Positions 1-14,300 of a DNA stretch of 64,000 nt are shown here, in pieces. How positions within the stretch are numbered: position 1 is the first letter of the stretch; every line of letters begins with the position of its first letter. Source of the stretch: Piezodorus guildinii (taxonomy: Eukaryota > Arthropoda > Insecta > Hemiptera > Pentatomidae); contig CM041292.1 of NCBI GenBank assembly GCA_023052935.1, positions 81,230,169-81,294,168 on the forward strand, in the 5' to 3' direction. The notes below the pieces were generated by a model. It searched no databases and was not told where the DNA came from. It saw only the letters and a program-made list of their open reading frames with translations. A program made the position numbers and the translations under genes.

Positions 1-666
1 CAATATTTATTATTATTTTTTATTAATAATTATGCCAATTTTAATAATTTTTATTGCATGGAAATGAAAAGTCATAGATATGAAATTGTAAATTTTAAGA
101 TCATTCTAAGTGTTCAAGAAATCTTCAGATATTTAGTTTTAAAGTAGTTCTAGCAATTAAAGAAACTTTATCAAAAGTAGACCATCTACCCTCATTAATA
201 TCAGTTTAATTTCTGTTGGAAGAAAATGAGATGTTATCATTTTAAGGGTTGTTATGTAGCCAATTAACACTTCTAATTATTTCCACTTGCTTTTCCAATT
301 TCCTGACTCATAAATGCTAAATATTTATTAAAATAATATTATAACTAATCGTCATTGGTACTCTAAATAATCTGAAATTTATTGAGTCAAATCAAAATTT
401 GTTATCTTTATAACGTTAATGAATAGTTTTCATTATTGATCACATGTGTGTATACAATCTAGTGTTAAATGGTTTGTTATGTGTTTAAATAAATATATAA
501 TGGAGATTAGTTCTTATGATCAGAATCCAGCGGAAGATTTTTTTATAATTTGATTACATAACAAATTATTTCTCTTTGTTTGAAGGTAAATACAGAAAAA
601 TGTTTAAAAAATTTATCAGAGATTCTAAAATTCTTTGCTTATATTCTTACTTTTGTTATGTTTTAG
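1..666 (+). other. 3' part of an upstream intron
   Basis: AT-rich sequence ending in the acceptor tatgttttag (657-666). The first coding exon follows directly, so at least one 5' non-coding exon and the promoter lie outside the window. I see no coding or repeat structure here. Confidence 0.6.
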
Positions 667-675
667 GCCAAAACT

Positions 676-834
676 ATGGAAGGCGTGGATAACAACCTTG
701 CTCTTGCTGCTGATGTATTTGATCAGTTTTGCTCAGCTACCACCCTTCGATCAATCCTTGGCCATTTCAGATACCTCTGCGATCTTTTACAAATTAGACC
801 CACAAACTTCAATCATTTCTACCCAAAACTCAAG
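676..834 (+). CDS. Mical: Mical exon 1 (coding part): N-terminus of monooxygenase
   Basis: 53 codons, phase 0 at its end. Reads [18 protein letters not shown], then helices typical of the MICAL N-terminus ([18 protein letters not shown]). Bases 667-675 are 5' UTR after the acceptor. Donor AAG|gtactt. Confidence 0.93.
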
Positions 835-3800
835 GTACTTATTAAATAAAACCTTAAGGTATGCTTTTAGTTCCTACTCCATTATTATCTGTTATCTATA
901 ACACATGCTCTTTATTTGGAAAATTTAAATTTTTACTAATCTGTTATTGGTTTATGATTATTTGTATATTTTATATTTCAGCTGGAAATACATATATTTA
1001 AAACAAAATTATAATTTAATCTATCTGAACTTTATGTGAATTGATTAAGATTGTTAACTAATAGTAATGTTGAACGAGCTATAATTATTTTCATTTACAG
1101 TAATTTTCTATATTAAAATATTTTACTTATCTTTGGCTATTTTATATCATTCGAAATGTGCAGTTTTCATTGACTTAATTAAAATTTGATAATAATGTTT
1201 TGTCTTATCTTATCTTCAATGGTTTTTAATTCAATTGTGGTTTTGTATTATCTCCTTTATTTTACATTTTTTATTTTATACATTTATTATTCATAACTAT
1301 AAAGAAGCTGCTAACTGTCATAGGAAAGACCAGCCACTGTTTTGCATTCTGGTGCTAGTCATTGCATGTGCCCTAAATATAAATCAGGCTCATGTTTCTT
1401 ATGGCTAGTGGTATATTGTTTATTAGAGCATGCCATAACTCTGGTTGATAGTTTCTTTATAAAATTCAGTTGACTCTATTTTTGTTAGGTATCCATAATA
1501 TTTATCCCCTTTCTAGAAAAAATGTTTTCATAATTAAATAAACATTTAAAGTTTGTATGTAATTTAAATTGGAACCAGAAATTACATTTGATATTCTTAC
1601 TAATTAAAAAAAAAAAAACTATATGAAATATATTAATGTCTACTTAATTTATAAAATTATTTTGAAATTACCTTTAACTATAACGATATAAATACTGAGT
1701 TAAATATTACAAAAAAATTACTTAATACTCTATAGAAATGTTACATGGGAATTATTTAGCTACTTAATATATATGTCACTATTTAACATATACATTATTT
1801 ATTAGCATAATTAGAAGTTTTATACCTTTCACTCAACGGCCTTATATATCATAAATTTTTATTATTTGCTGTTCAAGATTAACAAAAATAATAACATTTA
1901 ATGGTGTCAAAATGTGATCTTTAAAATCCGATTCTTACATAAACATATAAATTGAATAAATAAAATAAAATTAATTTACACACTTAAATATAAATTATGA
2001 AACATAAATTCAACAAATAAGCATCTTGCATTGATCTTGATTTTCACTGAAAAATTATTTATATATGTTTTTATATGTTATGATAAATAAATATATAAAT
2101 AAAAAGAAGAGATTGTTCCGAATAATACATTCATAATGAAAAATTATTCTTTAAGCTGTATCTTAAGTCTTATTATAGAAACTTTTAAGAATGAAATGCA
2201 CCAACAGTTAAAATAATCTAATCATCTTTATTATGAAACCATGTCATTACTTACATAGTTTATTAATCCATTTTCTATTAAGCATTTTATTGCATTCGAT
2301 ATCCAAAATAAAATAAAACAGTTTTTATGAGTATTGGACACTAACTAAACTTTATGAAGTCACTACCCAGTATGTTATTCCAGATCATTGATGCTATTTT
2401 TTCTGGTATTAATTAATTGGTAAATAGAATTAACCTTTCATTTACCTTTTTAAATATCTCTTAAACCATGATCTGATATTTAATACCGAATTAATTTTTG
2501 TATTTCTTTTTTTTTTGTTAAACTATTTTTTTAATAATTAAACTCTGCATATCTTAAAATCTTTAACTTTGAGGTGAGAGGCTGTAAATTTTTTTTTTTT
2601 TTTTATTTTATTTTTTTTTTATTTTATTTTTTTTATTATCATAGATCACATAAGTTTATTATCGAAAATAATAAAGTATAATAATAATATAATAAGTATA
2701 ATAATAAAATAATAGTCTAGTAACAGGTGTGGAAAATCTCTGGTTGGTTGCTATTCTAAATCAAAATTGCTGATCAGTAAAAGAAGATATTAAATAGTTT
2801 TAACTATTTATTGCCTGCCAATGTTTCAACCCCTGTTGTGGGTCATCATTAGGGCGCGAGATCTGTCGACAAGCACTGTTGTCAGATCCAGCCTGCAATT
2901 CGCAATAGAGTTCTTCCTGATGATGCCCCCCAATTGATTTCGAAACAGCAGGCAATAAATAGTTAAAACTATTTAATTGTTACTTCTACTGACCGCCAAC
3001 CTAACTAGTTCCTTCCTTTAATTCTCAACAGTCAACTATCAAAATTGCTGATGTTCTCTCTGTTCATTCGTTATTGTTATTGGGTTGTGTCACATGAAAT
3101 GTCCGTTTTCAAGGTAAAGGATTTTTATTAAAAATACGATATGAAAACAAGGTAATTTTATTCGAAGTATTTATCTTCTTTTTCTACACATTTTTCTCAA
3201 CGTGACACCAACTTTTTTATCTCCGAACTGAAAAACTCTGAGCTTTGAAGTGAAACAAAATCTGAAAATGCACTTTTCACTTGATCATCATTTCCAAAAA
3301 GATTTCCTTTGATGAAGTTGTCTAAATTCCTGAACAGGTGGTAATCTGTTGGAGACAAGTCGGGAGAATATGAGAGAAAGAACTTCGTAGCCCAGTTCTT
3401 TCAATTTTTGCACGGTATGTTTTGAAACATGGGGTGGGGTCTTGCTGCCGTTCAGTGATATCATGAGGTACCCATGTATCGAGCTTTTTTACTTTCCTAA
3501 TACACTTCAAATGTCTGGAAACGGTAGATCCACTTGCATTTAATTTTGCTGAGAGTCCTTTAACTGTTTGGTAGGGGTTTCCTTCTACTGTATGTTTGAG
3601 GACATCGTTGTCTATTACGGACGGAGGTCTTCCTCGGGGCAAGTTTTCCAAGTCGGTATCCCCAGCTGAAAACTTAGCAAACCAACGGCGAATGGTCCGT
3701 TCATTAACACTCCCTTCCCCAAACGCCTTGCAAATATTTCTAGTGGCCTCAGCTGCTGAATGGCCGAGTTTAAAGACGTACAAAAATATTACTCGAAAAT

Positions 3801-6800
3801 CGCGTGTTTCCATGTTCATATTTGGAGGTATACTAAAAAGTGGGTAATTGATTGGGAAGCTAATGTTTATAATACAAAGGTAGAGGATTAGTAACTGTTT
3901 ACTTTATATATGTAAACATTCGGAAGAAAACAACAGAGACCTGCAAAATCCTTTATGTATTTCAGAAACTATAAAACGGACATTTCATGTGAAACAACCC
4001 AATATATTGTATATGACATACTTCTTATTATTATCATATATATATTTTTTACTATTGCTCTTTCATCTTATAAGTTTAATAATTGTAAATACCGAGAAAA
4101 CTTTCTTTGATTATTAATAAAAATACTGGATGTGTAGTTTTTTATCTTTTATGTATTTCTAGTCTTTCTAGATCCCATCTCTAAATCATTTTCCAAAATT
4201 ATTTTTTATAAACTTTGATTTTTCAGGCAAAGCTAAGATCATGGAAAGCCCAAGCTCTGTGGAACAAGTTCGATAAAAGATTCAGTCATAAGTGCTACAA
4301 CAGAGGCAAAGCATGTAGTAATCTGAGGGTATGGACAATTAATAATTTATTGCTTTTGGAAATAAAAATCAGTGTTTATTCAAAGTTTAACTTCCTTATT
4401 TTTAACATTTTTTTTATGCATCAAATTGGCAATAAAATATAAAAATTTCGAATGTGTACATCAATTTTCTTAGCTAATACCCTTTAAAAAAGGAATTTCT
4501 GAAATATAATTGTTTTTATTTATTTTTTTAGGTTTTAGTTATTGGAGCAGGTCCTTGTGGCCTGAGGTCTGCCATCGAAGCTCAACTTCTGGGAGCAAAA
4601 GTAGTAGTTGTTGAGAAAAGGGACCGAATAACAAGAAACAATGTACTTCACTTATGGCCTTTTGTTATTCATGATCTACGAGCTCTTGGTGCCAAAAAGT
4701 TTTTTGGTAGATTTTGTGCTGGAGCCATCGACCATATCAGTAAGATTAAAGTTATATATTGATTATATAAAAAAAAATTCTTTTATAATACATATTGCTG
4801 TTATTTTATTTTTTACAGGTATTCGACAGTTACAATGTATTTTATTAAAAGTATCTTGTTTACTCGGCATTGAAATTCATGAAGGTGTTGGCTTTGAATC
4901 TCTTATCCCCCCTCATCAAGATCCTCAAACCAATGAAAGTAAGTTATGCAATTTAATTTATAAGAAGATATATTTTTAGACTTTATTGGTACTACTGCAT
5001 ATTGTTTTAATTTTTAGTCCAATGTATAGGTGATTCTGTCTATAAAAAGTAAAGTTTTTTTTTATTTAGCTGAAGTAAGCTATAGGAGTGTGTTCGCGGC
5101 TTAATTATCTCTTTGCAAATGGCTGCTGTCCTAGGAACATTATGGATCTCTATATGTACTGAACTGAACCCAAGACCCTTCAAGGATTTTTATTTATTTA
5201 TTACAAAACAAAAAAAATTGACATAAAATTTAATTTGCCATCTGCATTTCCTTTGCAATAAGCAAATTTGTGGACTGCTGAAGCAGGGGCTCATCACAGC
5301 AGAGTTCGTTAAGTGATCAGCATATCTCTTAGCCACCGCCTGCGTAGTCGTCGGGGTGGGCTGTAAGGATTCGTAGAGCATTTTAATGTTTCTGTAAGAT
5401 TGTTGGTGTTGTATGTTAGTCTTTGGTGAAAGTTATTGTATTGTTCTGTAGCAGTGGCTGAAATAGTCGTTATGTATAACGTCCTTTGTTACGTAGAATG
5501 GTGTGTCCACTATTTTGCGCAGCACTTTCGACTGAAAAGACTGTATTCTTTGGATACTTGATGGTTTAGCAGAGCCCCACAGTTCTATCCCGTATGTCCA
5601 GATTGGTTTTAGCAAAACTTTGTAAAGAGTTAGTTTGTTGGTTAATGATAATTTAGAGCGTCTGTCAAGTAATCTAGATAAAAGACCGTATCGTCTGTTA
5701 AGTTCTTTGCGTTTTTGTTGAATGTGGGTCCTCCAGGTCGGTCTTTTGTCCAAGTGAATATCTAAATATCGAATTTCGTCGGAAGTCGAAATAGGAATAT
5801 TATTAAAGTTAATAGGAGGAGAAGGTTTATGGTTCAGAGTGAACACTACATGAGCACTCTTGGACTCGTACATCTTTATTTTCCACCTAGAAGCCCAAGC
5901 AGAAATTTCATCAAGGTGGTTTTGGAGGGATATTGCCGCTTGTAAAGGATCCTTATCTGAACAAAGAACAGCTGTTTCATCAGCAAAAGAGTCCCATTGT
6001 GCTGGGGAAGATCTGGCATGTAAATGTTAAACAATATTGGTTCTAAAACACTGCCCTGAAGTACACCTGCCTTAATTTGCTGAATGTCTGAGAGTTCGGT
6101 ACCCACTTTCACAGAAAAATGTCTATCCGCAAGGTAGGAAAGGAATATTAAATAGAACGTAGGTGGAAGTAAAATTTTCAGTTTGCAAAGCAATCCTTCG
6201 TGCCAAACCTTGTCGAAAGCCTGACTAATGTCAAGGAAAACACCTGGACAATATTTTTTTGACTCTAGTGAATTTGAAATGAAATCAACTAAACGATGAG
6301 ATTGTTGTATAGTTGAATGATGTTTTTTAAAGCCGAACTGATGATAGGGATTTTTAGAGATAGTTTTTCAAACTCTATGAATGTTATTACTTAATTAGTG
6401 TTATATTGATATAATGGTTATGACAGAAATTACCTCTAATCATTGATTTTTTTTCTTCTAGAATACTAAACTGGATTCAATTGAAATACATGAATAATAT
6501 TTAATGAAATAGTTAACTAGTCATTGAAACTTCAAAAAATTAATAAATAAACATTAATATTTGAAATATTTTTATTTTTAGTAAAGATATGAAGAGTACT
6601 TATGTTGTATAAGTTTTTGATAAGAAATTATTTTTATCCTAAAATATTTGGCGTTATTGTATGTTAAAAAAATAAAATAAATATAAAAAATATACTATAA
6701 TTTAAGTGAAACCATTAAATTTGTTTTAATGAACATTAATAAACCATTTTTTGTGTTAAGTGGTTGGATGGCGTGCAGCAACTGACCCAGCTGATCATCC

Positions 6801-9800
6801 CGTATCTCAATATGAATTCAATGCATTAATAGGTGCTGATGGTAAAAGGAATACTCTAGATGGTAAGGAATTTTTCGGACTGTCCTATTTTGCAATTTTT
6901 TTTGTTTTTTTCAAATGCCACTCACAATGATCATTTCCAGGTTTCAAAAGGAAAGAATTCAGGGGGAAATTGGCTATCGCCATCACTGCAAACTTTATTA
7001 ACCGACACTCAGAAGCTGAAGCTAGGGTTGAAGAAATTTCTGGAGTTGCTTTTATTTTTAACCAAAAATTTTTTAAAGAACTAACTGCAGAAACTGGAAT
7101 AGATCTTGAAAACATTGTATATTATAAAGATGATACACATTATTTTGTCATGACTGCTAAGAAGCATAGTTTGATAGATAAAGGTGTTATATTAAATGTG
7201 AGTACTTAAGGTTTTTATTAATTTAATACAATTTTTTATTTAAGCTATTATTTCCAATACCAAAGAGATGGATTGAACAGATTTATTTAGTTGTTTATCG
7301 CTTATGCTAAGGTAGAGTTAAGTATTATTTACAAATCAATCAATAAGCATAAATAAAAAATATAACTACACATATTTGCTTCAGATTGCTAAAAAAAGAA
7401 AGCTTCTTGATTTCTTAAGTTTATATCTAATCTTACTTTCTCTTAGGTGCTCCCTTATAATCTAATCTTACACTATCTTTGCTGTTCCCTTATTACAGTC
7501 TGAGAAAAATTTATAATCTCGAATAATTAGCTTAAATTATTTAATTTTCATTACTAATGCTATTAGTATTTAAAGATATACATCTCTGAGAGCTCACATG
7601 ACCTGATCATGGCTCTAAACACAGGGAAAAAACTTTAAAAAAATAAAATTTTAACTGAATCCTGATTATTTATTTCTGTTATCACATTCACAGAAATAAC
7701 AGAAATTTAAAAAAAGAGACAGAAATATCAGCAAACCTGGTGTCATTAGGTCCTACTAAACAGGAATACATAAATTGGATAGATGTATCCCTTCTTGTTT
7801 TGTTTTTTTCCTAGATATTTACAATATTATGGATTTAAACCCTGTTAGGTATCTTTAAGACCTCTTGGAATCAGAAATGTTAGTTGTGATTTTAATAATG
7901 CATGAGTAAATGAAATATTGATCTCATAGTCATTAACTGTAACATGATATTTAAGGAGATTTACGAAGATTCTTTGCTAATATTTTAATTTATATCAGCT
8001 GTTTCCAGTTTATTAACAATTATTTTTTTATATATTTAATCTGTCTAAAATGGCTGAGAAAGTTTTATTGAAGATCACTATATGGTTTGAAAAGGATATT
8101 TTTTTATTATTTAGAAACATTAGGAATTTCAGTATACTATTCCGAATCAATTTACTGATATTTTATTATGTAATCATATAGTTTCTAAATTAAATTAAAT
8201 TATTGTTTTATATGGTGTATTTTTAAATCATAGGATTGTCAAGATACTGCTAAATTATTAAGTCCAGAAAATGTGGATAAAGCAGCTCTCATGGAGTATG
8301 CCAGAGAGGCTGCTGATTTCTCAACGAATGGTCAGCTGCCATGCCTAGAATTTGCTGTAAACCATTATGGCCAACCAGATGTGGCCATGTTTGATTTTAC
8401 TTCTATGTATGCTGCAGAAAATGCTAGTAGAATGGCCGAAGTGGCTGGACATAGATTGTTCATTACTCTCGTTGGTGATAGTCTTCTTGAGGTATGAATA
8501 ACTAATATTCTTTGTACATTTTTTATTAGGATTTCAAATCTTTCTTTTGCTTTATATATTTGTAGTTATGTAATTTCGGAATAACTTGACTTGCTATGTA
8601 GGTATGTAGGGATCCCTTAGGTAATAACTATTTTTTAGTTATGAACAAATTATATTATCATATGATGACACTGCAGTTGAGTTGAAACATATTCTATCTT
8701 ATCAATCTGCAGTGAAAAAGAACTTGGCTTTGTCTAAAATGAAAACATCCTGATTTGATTATTTCAAAAGTTTTGCACAAGTTATTGACAAATTTTGTTA
8801 GCTTTCTTCTCTTCACCATTTGAGAACTGATGTGATCATTTTGCAACTTCCATAGCCAATTGTCAGAGCCTTTATTGACCTGTTAACCGGGCAGGACGTA
8901 TAGATATGTCAAATGTGAACAATATCGAGTATGTGTACATCCAAATATAAATAAACAAAAAAGTATATAATTCTTGTCTTTTCATTTATTTTAAGCATAA
9001 AAAATAATAATATGAAATTATGAATTAAATAGCTTCCTCCAGTTATATGCTGTGTAGTTAAAAAGGGTACTCCCCGGTTAACATGTTAATCAGTCTCAAA
9101 AATGAATTTTTGAGGCCTTGTTTGTTTGAACCTTGAAATGTTTGTTTTAAACTCTCCTTTTTTTTTCTTTATAGACCCATGTATCAATTGTATCCTCTTA
9201 GCCAATTGCTTCTAGTATAATAATGCCTATGGTTTTTATATTTGATTTGTTTTTAAATGTTTATTATTTAACCTTTTTATAGTTTTCATCTATAGCATTA
9301 TACGTAAGGGGTACTCACTACGTTTGCTATATCATATTTTTTGTGCTATTTTGCTAAACCCATCGAGTTTATACAAGAAATAACTGTAGAAACTCGACGA
9401 GTTTAGCAAAATAGCACAAAAAATATGATATAGCAAATGTAATGAGTACCCCTAAGGTTTATATCTCACATTCCTATCATGGGATCGTGTCTTGTCTGTT
9501 ACTTTATTTATTGTGTTTAATATATTGGACTAATTTTTTTAAGAATTTATGAATGATCTAGTATAATTTTTGTGACCAATCTGAGCATGTAACAATTTTA
9601 TTTATGTACATGTAGTTAAAGTGAGAAAAAAAGTAAACATTTTGGAATCATTGCGATTTTTAAATATTTTAGCCTTTCTGGCCTACCGGTTCAGGATGTG
9701 CTCGAGGTTTTCTGAGTTCCATGGATGCCTGTTGGGCATTAAGATCTTGGAGTCTTGGAGCCCATCCTTTAGAAGTCCTGGCCGAACGAGAAAGTATCTA

Positions 9801-11320
9801 CAGGCTGTTAGGACAGACCACACCTGAAAATCTGCAGAGAGACTTACAGTCATATACTCTAGACCCTCATACCAGGTCAGTATTTTTTTATTAAGGAATA
9901 AATTTAGAATGAATTTTCATAATAAAATAGAAATAAATTAACTTTGCAAGAAAATGGAAACTGTATTTTTTTATATTGTATTGAATCATGTATTACCTTA
10001 TAATTGACAAAATGAATGGAGGCAAGTAACAGTTTATGGTCAAGGTTCAATCAGAGCATTAAACAGGGGACAGTCTTTATTCACTTTTGTTTTTCAGTCT
10101 CATGGATGAGGTATGGAAGGTCTACAGGAGCAGAACACTGAAAGCAATGGTTAGAACCTCATGCCAGTTCTAGTACAAGTGTTTATATGTATGCAAAAGA
10201 TGTCCTGGCAGCAGACACCCTGCCTAAACTACAGGTATCAATAACTGAACAAAGTGCAGAACTTTCGTTATGAGGAATGAGAATTATGGGGAGGTCACTT
10301 CTAATGTGCTCTCTTTTCAAGTTTTGGATGTCTGTTAGTACCTGGAAACAACTACTTCCTGAGAAGGGAAAGAAGATCAGGAAGTGTTAAGTAGGATTAA
10401 GAATTATAATGGGGTATGCTCTCAGATATGCTTCACAGATATTGGAAGGAAGGAATGAAGCAACATAACAAAGTTTCTGCTATTCAAAGCTGTTCCTACC
10501 AGGTATACTCTATGGTGCAGAGGATGGGACAGTCCTGGTTCTGCATGTTAGCTAAGTTACAGCTTCGGAAATGAGAAGGATCCAGGGTAAACCCGAACAG
10601 ACTGAATTCGCAATCAATAGAAGTTATATTTCCTTATATTGTGTTTATCTCCTTTGTCTAACACAACTAAACCCTGAGCGGCTTTTTCTTCAGCTTTTCC
10701 ACCTTTCCTCAGAATATCACAGATTGATTACACAAGTGGGGTATAAAATTTAAGTTACCTCACTCTGGTCTTGGGGTGCTTTCACTATAGGCTTATTAAC
10801 CATTGACATGATTTCATGTCTCCAAATATGATATATTCATCTTTTAATTTTTTTTTTTTTTTTTTTGTCATTTTATGAATTTTTAAAATGTTTTATTGAA
10901 TTTTCAAAATGTTTGAAGTATGTCTTTATTTTATTTTAATGTTTTTACATTTTTTTTTTTTTTTTTACTATTATTTGGAGTTAAATTTTCAGTAAGAAGA
11001 ATAGGTCTTTATTTAATTTTTTATGTATTGTACTTTTTTAGTTTTTTTCATGCTTAAAACATATAAATGTTATTTTTAGATATCCTAATTTAAATACAAG
11101 AAGTGTGATACCAATTCAAGTCCGAAATCTTTTCTCAACTGATGATCCTGAAGCAGTTGAAAAGTTTTTGAAGCAACCCATCAATGTCCACCTCCATTAC
11201 GAGATGTCATTCCAAGAAAAAACGTAAACGAGGTATGAAATATATGTATATACCTTTTACTCTATTCATTTTAATGCAATAGTTGTGTTTTATTTTAAAT
11301 ATTATTATTGAGAAAAGCTT

Positions 11321-11373
<53 letters not shown>

Positions 11374-14300
11374 TTTTTAATGTAATTTTATCTCTTTCAT
11401 CATCTTGAGACATTCAAGCGAAGAATTATAATTTTTAAGTATCCTTCCTGCTTATTGAGGATTTGGGGTAAAAAGTTTAATATTACTCTGATAAATGTTC
11501 ATGCCCCAACAGAAGAAAAAGATGAGGATAAAAAGGACTTTCCTATAAGATTTAGAACAGACTACAGCGAGTTCCCCCTTCTTCAATATGAAAATAGTTT
11601 TGGGTGATTTCGATGCTGAGGTTGGTAAAGAACCAGTGTTTGCTCCTACTATTGGCAAACATAGCTTATATGTGAAGTCAAATGATAATGCAGAATAAAT
11701 TATTAGTTTTGCTGCATGTAGATCACTAGTAGTGATAAGTATGTATTTACTCACAAAGAAGGACACCAGCAAACATGGGTTTCACCAAATGGAACTGCAT
11801 TTCAAAAGAAATTCGGAAAAGAAAAAAATTGAAATTTCCCCATAAATACGCCCATAATTCAGTTATTTTTGAAGATGGAGAAAAATATGTATAGACTTTT
11901 AGAATCAGTAAAGCACGATTAAATAAAAAGCCATATGTATATTCAAGTAACAAATTATAATAGATGTAATTCCATCAAAAATCTGTTATATACTGAAGAT
12001 TGAGAAAATTCTAAAAGATTTTCGAGATCAAGACAATGCGATGAACAAAAAGCAAAAAAAAAAAAAATTTAAATCAACTTATGTGGTCAAGCCACAACTT
12101 ATAAGAGATGTGATTCCCTGATAACTTGGTTATTATTGATGATAAAGATAAAATGTAAGGTGTTCTGGAATCAGCAAATTTTATTTGAATGAAAATCGAA
12201 AGAAAAAAGAAACTAAATAGTAACACAGACCTGAATAAATGCTTTTGGTTTATTTTTCTCAATAATGAATCTTTGTAATCAACGAAAAATGAAGAAATCA
12301 TCCCCCTAAAAATTTGAGAACTTACGTTTCAAGATACGTAGAATCCAAATAACGAATAAAAAAAAAAATCCATTTCTCCTAATTATTAAATAAACAATGA
12401 TACATAACTTTTTTTGCTACTAGTGTCGTTTGATAGAGCATTAAATTTTTGAAAAAATGAAAATACAATCATTGAAATTGGTTAACAACTAGCTGAGATA
12501 TTGCGTTTTGAAATAAGCGGTAGTGATATGATATTATCCTTTGAATTATTGCTTTTCATATTACTTAATTGCCTATCATCAGCTATATAAACAGTTATAC
12601 CTTATTTTTGTTATTTGGAATAATGAACCATTTTGTAATAATTTGCAGCGTTTTTTTATTTGACTTCGCTGGACAAAAGATTGTTCTGTAATGTTTAAAA
12701 GAGCCACATATAAAATAGAATAATTTTTCTAAATACACGTTTTACTTTATTTTAATGTTGTTTTTATTTGATGTCATTACAGAGTGCCACCCAGAAACTT
12801 TATTGCATTGGTTAAAGCGCCAGGTGCATCACTACGATTCAGTGCCTAAAATTGAGGATGTAACTACATCTTTTAAATCTGGACTTGCTCTGTGTGCCAT
12901 TATTCACAGGTACCGTCCACATTTAATTGACTTCGCTTCTCTTAATCCGGAAGAAGTTGCTAAAAACAATCAATTAGCTTTCGATATTCTTGAAAGAGAA
13001 GCTGCTATACCTCCAGTAAGTAAAAATTTACTCCATGTAATTTAAACATTTACTGATATTTATTATTAACTTAATCGAATAACCATTTAAGTTATTTCAT
13101 ATTTTTTTGTTTAAATATGAATATAGTTTGGTATTCCTAATATGGAAATCTTATTTTACCATTTACTTTTGTAATTATGTAACGTATTTTGTTCCGCTAA
13201 TTTTAGCCGATTGCGTGATTCTCTCTGTCAGGTTGGTACTCAATTTAATTTGTGTTCTTTAGTTTTAGTTAGTGTGAGTTTAGAATAAGTTATAACTCTA
13301 GTTGTGGGTACGAGCAAGTATGAAATCAAGTCTATCAGTTGTTTAAATTCAGTAAAAACAATGATTTCTTGAAGAAGAAGTAAACTTTTGTTTACTTGAT
13401 GAAGATATGAAGTTTAAAATTTTATCAAGGGCTAAGTGTACTTTATTTAATTTTATTTAAATGTAATGTACATAATATGAATATATTTATATAGTATACA
13501 TTGATTTTGATTTTAAAGATTCATGATAGTGATATTTTTTTATCTGTTTTCTAGGTAATGACTGGTGAAGAGATGGCTGAGTGTGTTATACCTGATAGGC
13601 TTACCATGCTATCATACCTTTCGCAAGTGTATGAAGCTTTTAGAGGAGAGATTCCCCATATCAAACATCCTAAACTTGTAATTATAATTTATTTTGTTAA
13701 CTAATGAACAGGGTGTCTAGCAAGAAGTAAAACTGGGAAAAGTCAGAGATTTTAAAAATATATGAAAAAGTCAGGAAATTTGTACTTAGATCAGGGAAAA
13801 TGGTCCCTAGATAACATTGCTTCTTCTTCACTCAGACTGAAATTCCAATATGCCTATTTGTTGTGATGAAAATATCATAAAGCGAGTTTTAAAATAAATT
13901 TGTAGTCAGATTTGTAAATATTGATTATTATTAACAGCAGTATCCAAGTTCATCATAATTTATTGGTAAGTCAACTTAAACAACTACAATTTCAGCTGGT
14001 TTTAGGTAGATATAGTTAAATCTTATTGTAAAGTAATTTGTCATTATATCTATATATATAAAAATCTCGTGTCACAATGTTTGTTCGCGATAAACTCTGA
14101 AATTACTGAACCGACTTTGATCAAACTTCGTAAGTATCTGTTATTTGGTCCAACTTAAATGATAGGATAGTTTTTATTACTATTCTAAATGGTTGAAATA
14201 TATATTTTTCTAAAATGTAAAACAAAATTTGTTTAACTGTTGCAACACTGGTACCCCATTAACCTTCCCATATCTTCACATATGTGATTATTAATTAAAA

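Larger units (their letters stand above)
835..4226 (+). other. Mical intron 1 (3.4 kb)
   Basis: Holds a hammerhead-like inverted-repeat retroposon (2775-3038), a deleted mariner (3080-4002) and T-rich tracts near 2590-2640. The rest is plain AT-rich sequence. Confidence 0.85.
4939..6760 (+). other. Mical intron 4
   Basis: Contains a SINE 3' fragment (about 5130-5200) and a 5'-truncated jockey-type retrotransposon (about 5200-6360). 6361-6760 is featureless AT-rich DNA. Confidence 0.8.
8492..9672 (+). other. Mical intron 7
   Basis: Contains a small MITE (8880-9085) and a long hairpin repeat (9305-9455). Otherwise featureless. Confidence 0.75.
11233..12782 (+). other. Mical intron 9
   Basis: Contains a 50-base T homopolymer (11323-11372) and an RTE-type endonuclease remnant (about 11440-11950). 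12000-12782 is AT-rich with nothing I can name. Confidence 0.75.

Noticed and set aside
9305..9455. CRISPR-like repeat
   Set aside because: A single inverted repeat in a eukaryotic intron; no direct-repeat array anywhere in the window.
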